A DNA stretch of 64,000 nt from an uncultured Sphingomonadaceae bacterium (GCA_947503245.1 CANNCV010000001.1:805501-869500), one strand, 5' to 3'; positions 1-8,348 are shown, counted from the stretch's first letter. Numbers and translations: made by a program. Notes: generated by a model from the letters alone, not told the origin.

Positions 1-104
1 TCGATGCGGTTTTTGACTAAGGCCTGAGGATCACATGCCTGTTTCGGCGGCATTAATCTGAGGCAATTTAAGCCCCGTCATAGCTATATTATCGGAGACG
101 CGGA

Positions 105-1748
105 ATGAACAAAAGTAACTGGCAACTGGATCGTCGTTTTGTTCTGAAAGCGGGGACTTTCGGCATCGCTGCGCTTGGTCTGCCTGGCTTTGCCTATAGT
201 TATCAGGCGCAGACGGGTTTTACCCATGGCGTTGCGAGCGGTGAGCCACAAGCGGATTCTGTACTGTTATGGACCCGTTTTGTCAGCACAGGCACTGCGC
301 AGCTGACAGTTGAATTGTCAGAAACAATCGATTTTTCTGCGGTTAAAGCCGGTGGGAGCATATCTGCATTAGCGGAACGTGATTTTATCGCCAAAATTGT
401 GGTTTCGGGTTTGCAGCCGGGCCGTTGGTATTATTATCGCTTCATCGCGCCGGATGGCAGCGTATCGGTTACAGGGCGAACACGCACATTGCCGGTCGGT
501 GATATTGACCGCTTTGCCTTAGGTGTATTTTCCTGTTCCAATATGCCGTTCGGCCATTTCAATGCTTATGCCCATGCGGCTGAGCGGCAAGACTTGGATC
601 TGATTCTGCATTTGGGGGATTATCTTTACGAATATGCGGCTGGCACATATCCGTCGCTGGATCAGGCTGTGCCCGGTAGAGTGATTCAACCCGATCATGA
701 AATGCTGACACTTGCAGATTATCGTTTGCGCTATGCCAGCTATCGGGCTGATCCGGATTTGCGCCGATTGCATCAAAATTTCCCTGTCATATCCATGTGG
801 GATGACCATGAAATAGCCAATGACAGCTGGAAAGGCGGGGCGCAAAACCATCAGGCGGCAGAAGGCGATTATTTCGTCCGCAAGAAAATCGCTGAACAGG
901 TATATCGTGAGTGGATGCCAGTACGCGACCGTGCATCTGATCAACCAAGCTGGGGCAATTACCAGATCGGCACATTGGCCAGCCTTATGGTGACAGAAAG
1001 CCGTCTAACCGGCCGGGACCAGCCAGCAGAATTGGCTGCGGCTTTTGAAGGTGCTGCGGATATTCCAGCGGCGCTCGCAGCGTTTCGTGATGATGTCTGG
1101 CAAGACCCTTCCCGCTCAATGCTGGGTGATGCGCAAAGCACATGGTTGGCTGACACTATGAAAGCCTCCACATCATCAGGCACCCATTGGCAGCTTTGGG
1201 CGCAGCAATGTGTGATGGGCTCGCTTAAATTGCCGCCTGAAACAGGCAATTGGATACCGCCCGATGCGCCGGATTTTGTTCGCCGCCGTGCTTTGGCTGG
1301 GCTGGCAGCGGCGCAGGCCGGACTGCCTTTCAACTTTGATGCTTGGGATGGATATCCTGTAGCTCGTGATGGGCATTTGCGTGCAGCGCAAGCGGCTGAT
1401 GCAGACTTGATTGTCCTTTCCGGTGACAGCCATAATGGATGGGCATTTGACCTTTCAGTGGATGGTCAGGCTGCCGGTGTCGAATTTGCCGGGCATAGTG
1501 TGACCTCGCCGGGTTTTGAAAGCTTTGCTCCTGCAACACCGTCAAAAGATATTGCTGCTGCTTTAATGCGTTCAAATGATCAACTGCGCTGGGCAGATTC
1601 CGGCAGCAGAGGTTATATGAGTGTAGAGCTTACGCCGCAGGAGGCACAGTCAAACTGGCACAGCCTTGCAACGATAACCAAACGGTCCACTGCCATTGCC
1701 GGAACCAGCACGCAGCGGGTGCAGAAAGGCAGGCATATTCTCAGCTAA
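105..1748 (+). CDS. phoD: PhoD-family alkaline phosphatase/phosphodiesterase, Tat-exported
   Basis: Predicted metallophosphatase of the PhoD family, which hydrolyses phosphomonoesters or phosphodiesters outside the cytoplasm. Residues 10-15 (RRFVLK) followed by a hydrophobic stretch form a twin-arginine signal. An Ig-like PhoD N-terminal domain (about 38-130) precedes the catalytic domain. Visible metal-site motifs are LHLGDYLYEY, MWDDHEIAND and LSGDSHNGWAF near the C-terminus. The length of 547 residues is normal for the family. The ATG is preceded by a purine-rich GGAGACGCGG. I saw no convincing Pho box upstream, only a half-site-like CGTCATA. The gene stands alone and converges on the next, minus-strand gene. 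The family is clear; the physiological substrate is not. Confidence 0.9.
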   Translation: MNKSNWQLDRRFVLKAGTFGIAALGLPGFAYSYQAQTGFTHGVASGEPQADSVLLWTRFVSTGTAQLTVELSETIDFSAVKAGGSISALAERDFIAKIVVSGLQPGRWYYYRFIAPDGSVSVTGRTRTLPVGDIDRFALGVFSCSNMPFGHFNAYAHAAERQDLDLILHLGDYLYEYAAGTYPSLDQAVPGRVIQPDHEMLTLADYRLRYASYRADPDLRRLHQNFPVISMWDDHEIANDSWKGGAQNHQAAEGDYFVRKKIAEQVYREWMPVRDRASDQPSWGNYQIGTLASLMVTESRLTGRDQPAELAAAFEGAADIPAALAAFRDDVWQDPSRSMLGDAQSTWLADTMKASTSSGTHWQLWAQQCVMGSLKLPPETGNWIPPDAPDFVRRRALAGLAAAQAGLPFNFDAWDGYPVARDGHLRAAQAADADLIVLSGDSHNGWAFDLSVDGQAAGVEFAGHSVTSPGFESFAPATPSKDIAAALMRSNDQLRWADSGSRGYMSVELTPQEAQSNWHSLATITKRSTAIAGTSTQRVQKGRHILS

Positions 1749-1766
1749 GAATAACTGTTGGCAGTT

Positions 1767-2351
1767 TCATGCTGCCAAGGGTGGGTTTGTTCGGGATATG
1801 CCGGTGCGATACGCCGCCGCTTGACGATTTGCTATAAACATGTGCGCCGCATCATGCAGATCGCGAAAGAGATAACGGCGCGTCAGAACATTTCTGCGTC
1901 TGTCCAAAATCGCCGCAGTCCCAATGAGCCTGTTTGTATCGGCATAAACAGGAACACCAACAAGAAAGCGATTATTGCCAATTCCATCAGGGCCAAGAAT
2001 GGCGGAAAAATATGAGTCATTCGCGATATCAGACTTGAAATAAGCGCCATTTTGACAGCGCTTGTGACAGGCTCTGGACAATTTTCCTAACATACGGCCT
2101 GGTGCTAGCCCAAAGGCATCATAGATTAAGATATCTTCGCTCTCCTTGATGGTAATCATCACAATCGGCACAGCCAGATATTCTGCCAATTGAGGCGCAG
2201 AGCTTATAGCATATGGGGATGCTGACACTTTTGCAGATTCAACGGGCGGTTCTTTGCGTCTGTCAGGTCTTGCAGTGGAACTGATCTGTTGTTCGGGCTT
2301 TTTAGAGGGGGGTGCTATCTCCCGGAAATGACTTGCGCCTTCATCATACAT
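1767..2351 (-). CDS. GAF-domain-like protein, paralogue 1
   Basis: Soluble 194-residue protein with a disordered basic/proline-rich N-terminus (about 1-45) and one GAF-like sensor domain (about 52-175). It shares roughly half its residues with the gene at 4456-5037. Conserved blocks are FGLAPGR.LGKLS, a CHxRCQxGAYxK motif with Cys95 and Cys99, FxVGVPVY and LIGT.A.LDR. No catalytic output domain is attached, so it would have to act through a partner. The paired cysteines could sense redox state or bind a metal or cofactor, but that is inference. It is divergent from the winged-helix/TPR gene at 2638 and shares its 286-bp intergenic region. Function unknown. Confidence 0.75.
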   Translation of the reverse strand: MYDEGASHFREIAPPSKKPEQQISSTARPDRRKEPPVESAKVSASPYAISSAPQLAEYLAVPIVMITIKESEDILIYDAFGLAPGRMLGKLSRACHKRCQNGAYFKSDIANDSYFSAILGPDGIGNNRFLVGVPVYADTNRLIGTAAILDRRRNVLTRRYLFRDLHDAAHMFIANRQAAAYRTGISRTNPPLAA

Positions 2352-2637
2352 TATATTGCGACCCGTCTTGCTTTGTCTGCGACATCGATATGCTAAACGG
2401 TAAGTAGGTCGTTTTTTATAGTGCCAGGTTCAATAATGAGGTGATTATGTTCTATTTTGCGACTTTTTGCAGCGAAAATATTGGGAAAATCTGACTTATT
2501 TTACTATAGTTTTTGTTGCGTAATTTTCTTTTTCTTAACCAATATGTTTATAGGTAACATTGTGTGTTACCCGTAACAAATCTTAGAATTGCGTCGTTAC
2601 GGCCTTTTCACTCTCAAATTTCTGGTGGTGGGAATTA
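2352..2637. other. Divergent intergenic region between GAF-like gene and TPR regulator
   Basis: AT-rich 286-bp gap between two divergently transcribed genes. No ORF is credible. It contains T-rich tracts and a perfect inverted repeat followed by a third half-site (2553-2578), listed separately. It very probably holds the promoters of both genes, but no -35/-10 pair is clear enough to name. Confidence 0.6.
2553..2578. promoter_or_regulatory. Candidate operator: GGTAACA-N5-TGTTACC plus a third half-site
   Basis: GGTAACA (2553-2559), a 5-base spacer and TGTTACC (2565-2571) form a perfect 7-bp inverted repeat. It is followed at once by CGTAACA (2572-2578), a third copy of the half-site in the left-arm orientation. 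It lies about 60 bp before the start of the winged-helix/TPR gene, in the shared divergent promoter region. The geometry is that of a dimeric repressor or activator site. The cognate protein is unknown; autoregulation by the adjacent winged-helix protein is a reasonable guess. Confidence 0.5.
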
Positions 2638-4440
2638 ATGAGCAATGATGATTTAAGCGTCGGAGGAAGCGAGCATCTTCAGCTCTGCCTTGAACGCGAT
2701 CGTCTGCTTTGCACGCCAGAATTTTCCCGATCTCCAGTGATGAGCAAGCTTTTGAGCTTTTTGGTAGCGTATAAGCTGGAGGGGAACACGCAGCCGCTAA
2801 AAGCCTATAGCATTGCGGTGGAAGCGTTGGGCCGCAGTGAGGATTTTGACCCGCAAACTGATAGCTACCCCCGCGTAATTATGGGGCGTTTGCGCAAATT
2901 GATTGATAACCATTATTTGCGCAATCCCAGCTCCACACGCCTTTTAATACCGCTTAATCAATATGAAGTTGTCTTAGAAGGTGCATCATCAGATGAACCG
3001 CCAAAGGCTATGACTGACCAAATGCCCTTTGAGGGCGCGCCCGTGCAAAATAACGGCGTTCCTGCTGCGCCTATCGTGAATGATGCGTCAGACCATATGC
3101 CAGTTGGCAGCCAGCAGGCACAGGCGTCCATTGCGGCTATGTCAGCTTCTACTATGCCAACCCCGACAATGTCTGCACCAACTGCATCTGCACAAAAGGC
3201 TCTCACACAGTCTTCAGCTGCAAAGACTATCATTGCGATAGCGGTCATTCTTGGTCTGATCGCTATGATAATCGGCATTATATCTACCCAAGGGAATGAT
3301 AAGCCCGTACTTACGGATATAGATTATCCGACGATACGCGTTGTTGATGTCACGGATGATGATATCGCAGAATCTATTGGCGAACAGGCAAGTGCGTTTT
3401 TTAAGTCGTCGCTGGTTCCCTTTGGCGGCATAGAGGTTGTTGTTAGTAGGCCAAATGACACCATAAAGTCTGACTATCTGCTCATCATTGAAGCGGTTGA
3501 TATTGCTGGAGGACGGCTGAATTTGCGCCTGATCCGTGATCAGGATAATGAGCTTATATGGTCCCGAATTCTGGCCGTTCCAGAAGATGTAAAGACGATA
3601 AGGCCGCAATTGGAGCAGGCTGTCGCTGCTTTGGTTGGCCCTTCAGGAGCCGTGATACGAGACCAGACCAGCCAGCATCGCGAGAGCTTCGCAGCTGGAT
3701 ATCATTGCGCATTACAAGCGGACAGTTATTTGAAGTTCCGTGAGAAGGAACTGTTGCAGCCGGTTATTGAATGTATGACAAAAACGGTCGAGCAATTTCC
3801 CGATGATCCATATTTGCTGGAAAAAAAGTCTTTTGTTATCTGGATCGCACAGCGCCAGAGCAACAATGTCGACTTTGATGAAACGGGGCAGGACCTTGCT
3901 ACACGCGCTTTACGGGTGAACCCGAACAGCGCCTATGCCGCTTTTGCAGAGGCCAGAGCGTCATATTTTGCCGGTAAATGCCGCCGTGGTGATGAATGGG
4001 CCAAAAAGGCGACCACTGCCAATCCTTTAGATTCCCGGTTGCTTGGCTATCACGCCATTTATCTGGCTGGTTGTAATGATGAGCGGGCAGAGAGCTTGGC
4101 AGAGCGTGCTATTGCGCTCGACCCCGATGTTGATTTGGGCGTTTATGCGGTGCTGGCGTTGCTGCGCTATAAACAGGGGAATTTCGAAGAAGCCTATCGC
4201 CTGTCTAATCGCAAGCTTGTTGATTCAACGCGGGTTGACCCAGGGCTGCAAATTACGCGTGCGCTGTCCGCACTGGCCATTGGCAAAAGGCAGGAAGCCG
4301 AAAATACATGGCAGCGACTAAATCTCAAACTGGGTCTACCAGAAGATGCTGAGCCCGCTCTGTTGCTGGAGACTTATATCGTAAATCCCAATTTGCGAGC
4401 AGCGGTTTTGAAAGAATTTTCAAAATATGATTTCCCCTGA
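2638..4440 (+). CDS. Membrane-anchored winged-helix/TPR regulatory protein
   Basis: 600-residue protein with three parts. Residues about 10-95 resemble the winged-helix-like module found at the N-terminus of many alphaproteobacterial adenylate-cyclase/TPR proteins, with motifs LKAYSIAVEALGR, FDPQTDSYPRVIMGRLRKLI. Residues about 100-197 are an Ala/Ser/Pro/Thr-rich linker. A single transmembrane segment (about 198-216) follows. The remaining extracytoplasmic part has a beta-rich section and a TPR-like helical array (about 350-590, e.g. NPNSAYAAFAEARASYF). No cyclase or kinase domain is present. The topology suggests a ToxR/CadC-like one-component sensor with a cytoplasmic DNA-binding head. It is flanked by two GAF-like paralogues, so a shared pathway is likely but unproven. 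Confidence 0.75.
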   Translation: MSNDDLSVGGSEHLQLCLERDRLLCTPEFSRSPVMSKLLSFLVAYKLEGNTQPLKAYSIAVEALGRSEDFDPQTDSYPRVIMGRLRKLIDNHYLRNPSSTRLLIPLNQYEVVLEGASSDEPPKAMTDQMPFEGAPVQNNGVPAAPIVNDASDHMPVGSQQAQASIAAMSASTMPTPTMSAPTASAQKALTQSSAAKTIIAIAVILGLIAMIIGIISTQGNDKPVLTDIDYPTIRVVDVTDDDIAESIGEQASAFFKSSLVPFGGIEVVVSRPNDTIKSDYLLIIEAVDIAGGRLNLRLIRDQDNELIWSRILAVPEDVKTIRPQLEQAVAALVGPSGAVIRDQTSQHRESFAAGYHCALQADSYLKFREKELLQPVIECMTKTVEQFPDDPYLLEKKSFVIWIAQRQSNNVDFDETGQDLATRALRVNPNSAYAAFAEARASYFAGKCRRGDEWAKKATTANPLDSRLLGYHAIYLAGCNDERAESLAERAIALDPDVDLGVYAVLALLRYKQGNFEEAYRLSNRKLVDSTRVDPGLQITRALSALAIGKRQEAENTWQRLNLKLGLPEDAEPALLLETYIVNPNLRAAVLKEFSKYDFP

Positions 4441-4455
4441 GCGGGGCTCATATAT

Positions 4456-5037
4456 TTACGCCGCTATGCATTCTTGCTGTAGTGTTTCGCTCTGATAGCT
4501 TTCCATCAGATTGCGCTGGGCAATATATTCTGCTGCCTTTTCGCGCAGTGTTTTTATAGAATAACCGCGCGTCATAACATTGGAACTGCGATCAAGCACG
4601 GCTACGGTGCCGATAAGTTCTCCATCATTGTCATAAACTGGTACGCCGACGAAGAAGTGATGCAGGCCGATATCGGCAAGCTGGCAGATTTCTGAAAATT
4701 CTTCATCGCGCGAAATATCGGCTTTTAGATAGGCGCCATCTTGACAGCGATCATGGCAGACTTTGGACAGCTTGCCCAAGGCACGGCCGGGTGCAAGGCC
4801 GAAAGAATGGTAGGTAAGCAGGTTATTTGCTTCGACCATGGTGACAAGAACTATCGGCGCTCCAATGCTTTGCGCCAGTTGCGACGGTGTAGAAATAGGT
4901 CCAGCAGGCTTATCCGCATAGGCTGAGTGCATTTTTAGGTCACGGCTGATTAAGCGGCTTAAAATTGCTGAGCCTTGACGATGGTCAAAGCTATCATTGC
5001 CATAATTCACTGCATGTCTATTGTTATAATCAAGCAT
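4456..5037 (-). CDS. GAF-domain-like protein, paralogue 2
   Basis: 193-residue soluble protein with one GAF-like domain (about 50-170). It is a paralogue of the gene at 1767-2351, sharing FGLAPGR, LGKLS, CHxRCQxGAY (Cys94, Cys98), VGVPVY and LIGT.A.LDR. The N-terminal 45 residues differ entirely between the two copies. The ATG at 5037 has AAGGA nine bases upstream. It overlaps the end of the small exported protein gene at 5007-5333, so the two are probably co-transcribed and translationally coupled. It converges on the TPR regulator with only 15 bp between stop codons. No output domain is present; signalling through the neighbouring regulator is inference. Confidence 0.75.
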   Translation of the reverse strand: MLDYNNRHAVNYGNDSFDHRQGSAILSRLISRDLKMHSAYADKPAGPISTPSQLAQSIGAPIVLVTMVEANNLLTYHSFGLAPGRALGKLSKVCHDRCQDGAYLKADISRDEEFSEICQLADIGLHHFFVGVPVYDNDGELIGTVAVLDRSSNVMTRGYSIKTLREKAAEYIAQRNLMESYQSETLQQECIAA

Positions 5038-5333
5038 TTGCTGTGGTCCTTATCTGTGCTGCTATCATTGTTGGTCGTATTATTTGCATTGCCATCACAT
5101 GGGCGTTGAATTTCGCTGATCTGGTAATTCTGCTGAATGTCTGTCTTGTCTTGGCCCGCATCTTTACCGGCTGAGCCTCTCTCAATCTCTTGGGTCGAAA
5201 CAAATTGATTGGTAATCTTTGCTGATGCCGTTGCAGTGACCTGCTGAGCATATGCAGCGCTTGATCCCATCATGATTGAGACGATCATTAGGCTTGCTGA
5301 AATTGCCTTAATCAAAGGCGGACAAGTAAACAC
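5007..5333 (-). CDS. Small exported protein upstream of GAF-like gene
   Basis: Encodes about 108 residues: a signal peptide ending in SSAAYA, then a hydrophilic, Asn/Asp/Thr-rich mature region of about 75 residues with two cysteines (PCDG and SKC). No known family is recognised. The reading frame can be extended to a TTG at 5348, but AAAGGGAG sits just upstream of the GTG at 5333, which is preferred. The 3' end overlaps the start of the GAF-like gene by 31 bp, which supports real translation and coupling. A hairpin plus T-run lies 60-100 bp upstream on the same strand (5396-5441). It could be a secreted signal, or a substrate of the regulatory block, but nothing shows this directly. Confidence 0.55.
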   Translation of the reverse strand: MFTCPPLIKAISASLMIVSIMMGSSAAYAQQVTATASAKITNQFVSTQEIERGSAGKDAGQDKTDIQQNYQISEIQRPCDGNANNTTNNDSSTDKDHSKCLIITIDMQ

Positions 5334-5395
5334 AAAACTCCCTTTCAAAGACGCGCGCCATCGCCCGTATAAGAACGGCAGAAACGCGTTTTGTT

Positions 5396-5441
5396 TTAAA
5401 AAATCTGGGTGAGAATATGGTGGGATATATCCTCACCCAGA
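5396..5441 (-). terminator. Minus-strand intrinsic terminator or attenuator
   Basis: TCTGGGTGAG (5404-5413) pairs perfectly with CTCACCCAGA (5432-5441), giving a 10-bp stem. Read on the minus strand, the stem is followed directly by TTTTTT. It lies upstream of the exported-protein gene (start 5333) on the same strand. It therefore either ends a separate small RNA or attenuates transcription into the exported-protein/GAF genes. Confidence 0.6.
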
Positions 5442-5620
5442 AAGTAAGATCTGAAGTCTGACCAGTTAGACCACAGTATGAATAAGCCGCGTTGACGGAT
5501 GTTTTGGTTGGTCAGGAGCCTCGGCTTTTTGACCATCCAAACCGGCAAGGGGGAAACCCGTCATCGCTTTGTTGAACCCTTTATGAGGGGGTTTGCGTGG
5601 CTTTCGGAGTAAGAAACAGC

Positions 5621-5668
5621 AAAAGTCACTCGTGATACGCATGGCGCACTCACAAGTGACTGTTTTTA
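5621..5668 (+). terminator. Plus-strand intrinsic terminator after structured RNA candidate
   Basis: AGTCACT-C-GTG pairs with CAC-A-AGTGACT around a 16-nt loop, with a G and a five-base T-run immediately after on the plus strand. No protein gene ends upstream on this strand. This supports a plus-strand non-coding transcript from the 5.45-5.67 kb region. On the minus strand the same stem is followed by only four T's. Confidence 0.55.
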
Positions 5669-5839
5669 ATAGATAAAGTGGAATGTATCTATCGCCGCAT
5701 CAAAGCAAAATTAAGTGTTTCTTAAGCTTTGCTGTTGCTTTGAAGGGGAGTATCATTTCGTTTTTGCAACGAACTTGACGATAATATTATTGGGCAAGAT
5801 GCCATGCCTATTGGCTGAAGAAAATAATTTGAGCTTAAA

Positions 5840-6157
5840 TCAGCTGCCCAAATTTTCCAGCATATCCGCAGTAATAGCTTTGACCAGAATAGAATTTGCG
5901 GTGCTGGCAGCTAAGCGGTGCTTTGCAATGGCCTGATAGTCAGGAGACGTCATCCACGCCAAAGCCTGTTTTTTACTTGGAAATTCGATGAGGACCGAGC
6001 GTGTGGCGGTGAATTCACCCTCCAACACCATCGGTTCCTCATCAACGCTAAGCATTGTTCCGTCAAATTTCTCAAATACCTCCATGAAGCCAGCTTCATA
6101 GCGCTTATAGCCTTCACGATCATGGATGGTCAGTTGAGCAATTGCATAGACGGTCAT
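5840..6157 (-). CDS. DUF1330 family protein
   Basis: Small cytosolic protein of about 105 residues with the ferredoxin-like alpha/beta fold of the DUF1330 (NIPSNAP/dimeric alpha-beta barrel-like) family. Typical features are the N-terminal AIAQLTIHDREGYKRYEAGF, the central LSVDEEPMVLEG and the LIEFPSKKQALAWMTSPDYQ motif. The frame is open to 6268, but the ATG at 6157 preceded by AAGGAA gives the normal family length. It lies 22 bp after the stop of the dehydrogenase gene on the same strand, so the two probably form an operon. The function of the family is not established. Confidence 0.85.
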   Translation of the reverse strand: MTVYAIAQLTIHDREGYKRYEAGFMEVFEKFDGTMLSVDEEPMVLEGEFTATRSVLIEFPSKKQALAWMTSPDYQAIAKHRLAASTANSILVKAITADMLENLGS

Positions 6158-6179
6158 TATGCGTATTCCTTTGCTATGT

Positions 6180-7319
6180 TTACAGGCCCTGTTGCGGGCA
6201 GACGAGAAACTTCTCGCCAGTGGCTTTGGCATTATATTTTGCAACTGTCTCTGCTTGCAAAGCATCAATCATGGAGATCTCGTCGGTATAATTGCTGGCA
6301 AATGTTGTGGTCAGCTCTTCCGCGACACGGGCGCGCAGGCGGGCGGCAACGTCCATTCCGGCTTTTGCCAGGAAATTGGGAAGCAGGAATGCGCCGACGC
6401 CCCATGCAAAACCATAGCTGCGGGAAAGAACGGTTGGCGCCACTTCAAGACCGCCATAGATATAGACCTGCTTATGCTTGGTGGAGCCGTAAATACTGTA
6501 ATCGCTCGGCGTGCGGGCCGCGGCCATTTCCATTGCGGTTAATATGTCAGATGCCAATGTGCCGCCACCAGTAGCATCAAATGCCAATGTCGCACCGGTT
6601 TCGTGTACAGCGTCGGTCAATTGCGCCATAAAGTCGTCATCAGAGCTGTTCACAACATATTTTGCGCCCATAGACTTGAGCAGATCAGCCTGTTCGGTCT
6701 TGCGGACGATGTTGACCAGATCAACACCATCGGCAGCGCAAATGCGGTTGAGCATCTGGCCTAGATTGGACGCTGCGGCAGTGTGTACCAACGCTTTATG
6801 GCCTTCCATCTTCAACACTTCGACCATGGAGAGGGCAGTAAGCGGGTTCACAAAGCATGACGCGCCGTCCTTGGCGCTGTGCTCATCTTTAAGCGGCAGG
6901 GCCATCATCGCTGGAACGCAGCGATATTGGGCATACATGCCGCCACCCATAATCGCCACAGTCTTGCCGATCAGGCTTTGCGAATAATCATCATCACCAG
7001 CCGCAACAACAGTACCGGCACCCTCATTACCAACTGGCAAGTTCTGGCCGATGCGTGCTTTCATAACCTGCATGCCTTGAGGCGAAACGCTGGCGCTTAA
7101 TACACTGTCTGCACCGCTGTTTGATGTGGTTGCTTTGTCCATATCGGTCCAACCAAACATCACGCCCAGATCCGATGGATTGATAGGTGTGGCCTCCACG
7201 CGCACCAGAATCTCGCCTGTTTTCGGCGTTGGCAGATCTTTTTCAACCAGCTCAAGACGCAATTCAGCATCCGCCGTAACAGTGGACAGCATTTGTTTAT
7301 AGGTAGCAGGAAGGGCCAT
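6180..7319 (-). CDS. MDR-superfamily (quinone reductase-like) dehydrogenase
   Basis: 379-residue medium-chain dehydrogenase/reductase. The N-terminal GroES-like domain (about 25-150) contains GNEGAGTVVAAG; the Rossmann domain (about 170-330) carries HTAAASNLGQ for NADP binding and a later DATGGGTLASD strand. The catalytic-zinc cysteine/histidine set of classical alcohol dehydrogenases is not evident, which fits a quinone-oxidoreductase or enoyl reductase-like enzyme. The start ATG has GAGGATATAAA in front. It is probably co-transcribed with the DUF1330 gene and is divergent from the TauD-like gene at 7515. The substrate cannot be read from the sequence. Confidence 0.85.
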   Translation of the reverse strand: MALPATYKQMLSTVTADAELRLELVEKDLPTPKTGEILVRVEATPINPSDLGVMFGWTDMDKATTSNSGADSVLSASVSPQGMQVMKARIGQNLPVGNEGAGTVVAAGDDDYSQSLIGKTVAIMGGGMYAQYRCVPAMMALPLKDEHSAKDGASCFVNPLTALSMVEVLKMEGHKALVHTAAASNLGQMLNRICAADGVDLVNIVRKTEQADLLKSMGAKYVVNSSDDDFMAQLTDAVHETGATLAFDATGGGTLASDILTAMEMAAARTPSDYSIYGSTKHKQVYIYGGLEVAPTVLSRSYGFAWGVGAFLLPNFLAKAGMDVAARLRARVAEELTTTFASNYTDEISMIDALQAETVAKYNAKATGEKFLVCPQQGL

Positions 7320-7514
7320 TTTATATCCTCATGATATTGCAATATGTTGTTATGTTGGTTTTACGCTGGACCAAATTTGCCGCCGTGACAATGGCCGCCG
7401 CAGCTTTTTTGCCGGTTTCCTATTCGATATCTTTTATGACAGTTGGTAAATTTGCCCCTTTGCGCTGGGCATGGCATGTTCCGCAAAAATACAGAATAGG
7501 CGGCGGAGGATATT

Positions 7515-8339
7515 ATGAGAATTGAACCATCTAGCGAGGCAGTGGGCGCAGAAGTGCATGATGTGGACTTACGCAATATGGATGATGCGCAATTTGCTTT
7601 GCTGAGAAACGCCTTTTTCGATCATGGCGCGTTATTTTTCCGTGACCAGCATCTGTCACCAGAGGATCATATTGCCTTTGCTGAGCTTTGGGGTGGGATC
7701 AATATCAACCGCTTCTTCACACCGGTTGATGGTTATCCGCAAATTGCCCAAGTCCTTAAAGAACCAGACCAGACGGTAAATATTGGTGGCGGCTGGCATA
7801 CGGACCATAGCTATGATCATGTGCCGGCAATGGGGTCGATATTATATGCGCTGGAAACCCCATCAGAGGGAGGCGATACGCTCTTTGCGGGTATGCAGGC
7901 TGCGTATGAGGCTTTGGATGACAATATGAAACAGCGCCTGGACGGGTTGCAGGCTTTGCATGGCAATGCGCATATTTTTGGCAAGCAGTCGGATTATCGC
8001 GACGAAGTGGGTGACCGGTTTGGTAATCAGGATAAGGCAGGGCAGGAGGCCGTACACCCTATCGTGCTTGCCCATCCAGAAACCGGCAAAAAGGGTCTCT
8101 ATGTCAATCCGGCCTTTACCTTGAAGGTCATTGATATGGACGCGCAGCAGAGTGCCGACCTTTTGATGCAGCTTTATGCGCATATCATGCAGCCACAATT
8201 CCATTTTCGGTGGCAATGGTCACCGGGATCACTGGCCATGTGGGATAATCGGTCAACATGGCATTATGCGATGAATGATTATCACGGCCATCGCCGGTTG
8301 CTGCATCGCATCACGGTCGAGGGCGTAGCGCTTCATTAA
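7515..8339 (+). CDS. TauD/TfdA-family 2-oxoglutarate/Fe(II) dioxygenase
   Basis: 274-residue non-haem iron dioxygenase. The His-x-Asp iron ligands are in GGWHTDHSYDHVP (about residue 95), the distal His in WDNRSTWHYAMNDY (about 250), and the 2-oxoglutarate-binding Arg in HRRLLHRITVEG near the C-terminus. The enzyme couples 2-oxoglutarate decarboxylation to hydroxylation of a small substrate. Taurine, 2,4-D-like and alkylsulfate acids are known for the family, but none can be assigned. GGAGGA lies 5 bases before the ATG. It is divergent from the dehydrogenase; the genes could share a catabolic role. Confidence 0.88.
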   Translation: MRIEPSSEAVGAEVHDVDLRNMDDAQFALLRNAFFDHGALFFRDQHLSPEDHIAFAELWGGININRFFTPVDGYPQIAQVLKEPDQTVNIGGGWHTDHSYDHVPAMGSILYALETPSEGGDTLFAGMQAAYEALDDNMKQRLDGLQALHGNAHIFGKQSDYRDEVGDRFGNQDKAGQEAVHPIVLAHPETGKKGLYVNPAFTLKVIDMDAQQSADLLMQLYAHIMQPQFHFRWQWSPGSLAMWDNRSTWHYAMNDYHGHRRLLHRITVEGVALH

Positions 8340-8348
8340 TCTTTGCTA

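Larger units (their letters stand above)
5334..5839. other. Structured non-coding interval
   Basis: About 500 bp without a credible gene. It contains at least four stem-loops: a perfect 10-bp hairpin with minus-strand T-run (5396-5441), a long imperfect hairpin TTTGGTTGGTCA/TGACCATCCAAA (about 5502-5542), a hairpin AACCC/GGGGTTT (about 5575-5594), and a plus-strand terminator-like hairpin (5621-5668). Such dense structure suggests one or more small RNAs. It does not match tmRNA, RNase P, SRP RNA or c-di-GMP riboswitch signatures that I know. The last 170 bp before the DUF1330 gene show nothing notable. Confidence 0.55.

Noticed and set aside
1-104. Tail of an upstream gene or a Pho box before phoD
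   Set aside because: A TAA at 18-20 could end an upstream gene but too little sequence is present; the CGTCATA word does not repeat at 11-bp spacing as a Pho box needs.
5502-5600. c-di-GMP (GEMM) or 6S RNA
   Set aside because: CGGCAAGGGGGAAACCC looks partly similar to GEMM, but the second conserved block (ACGCAAAGCC) is not found in the right order; no 6S central bubble is evident.
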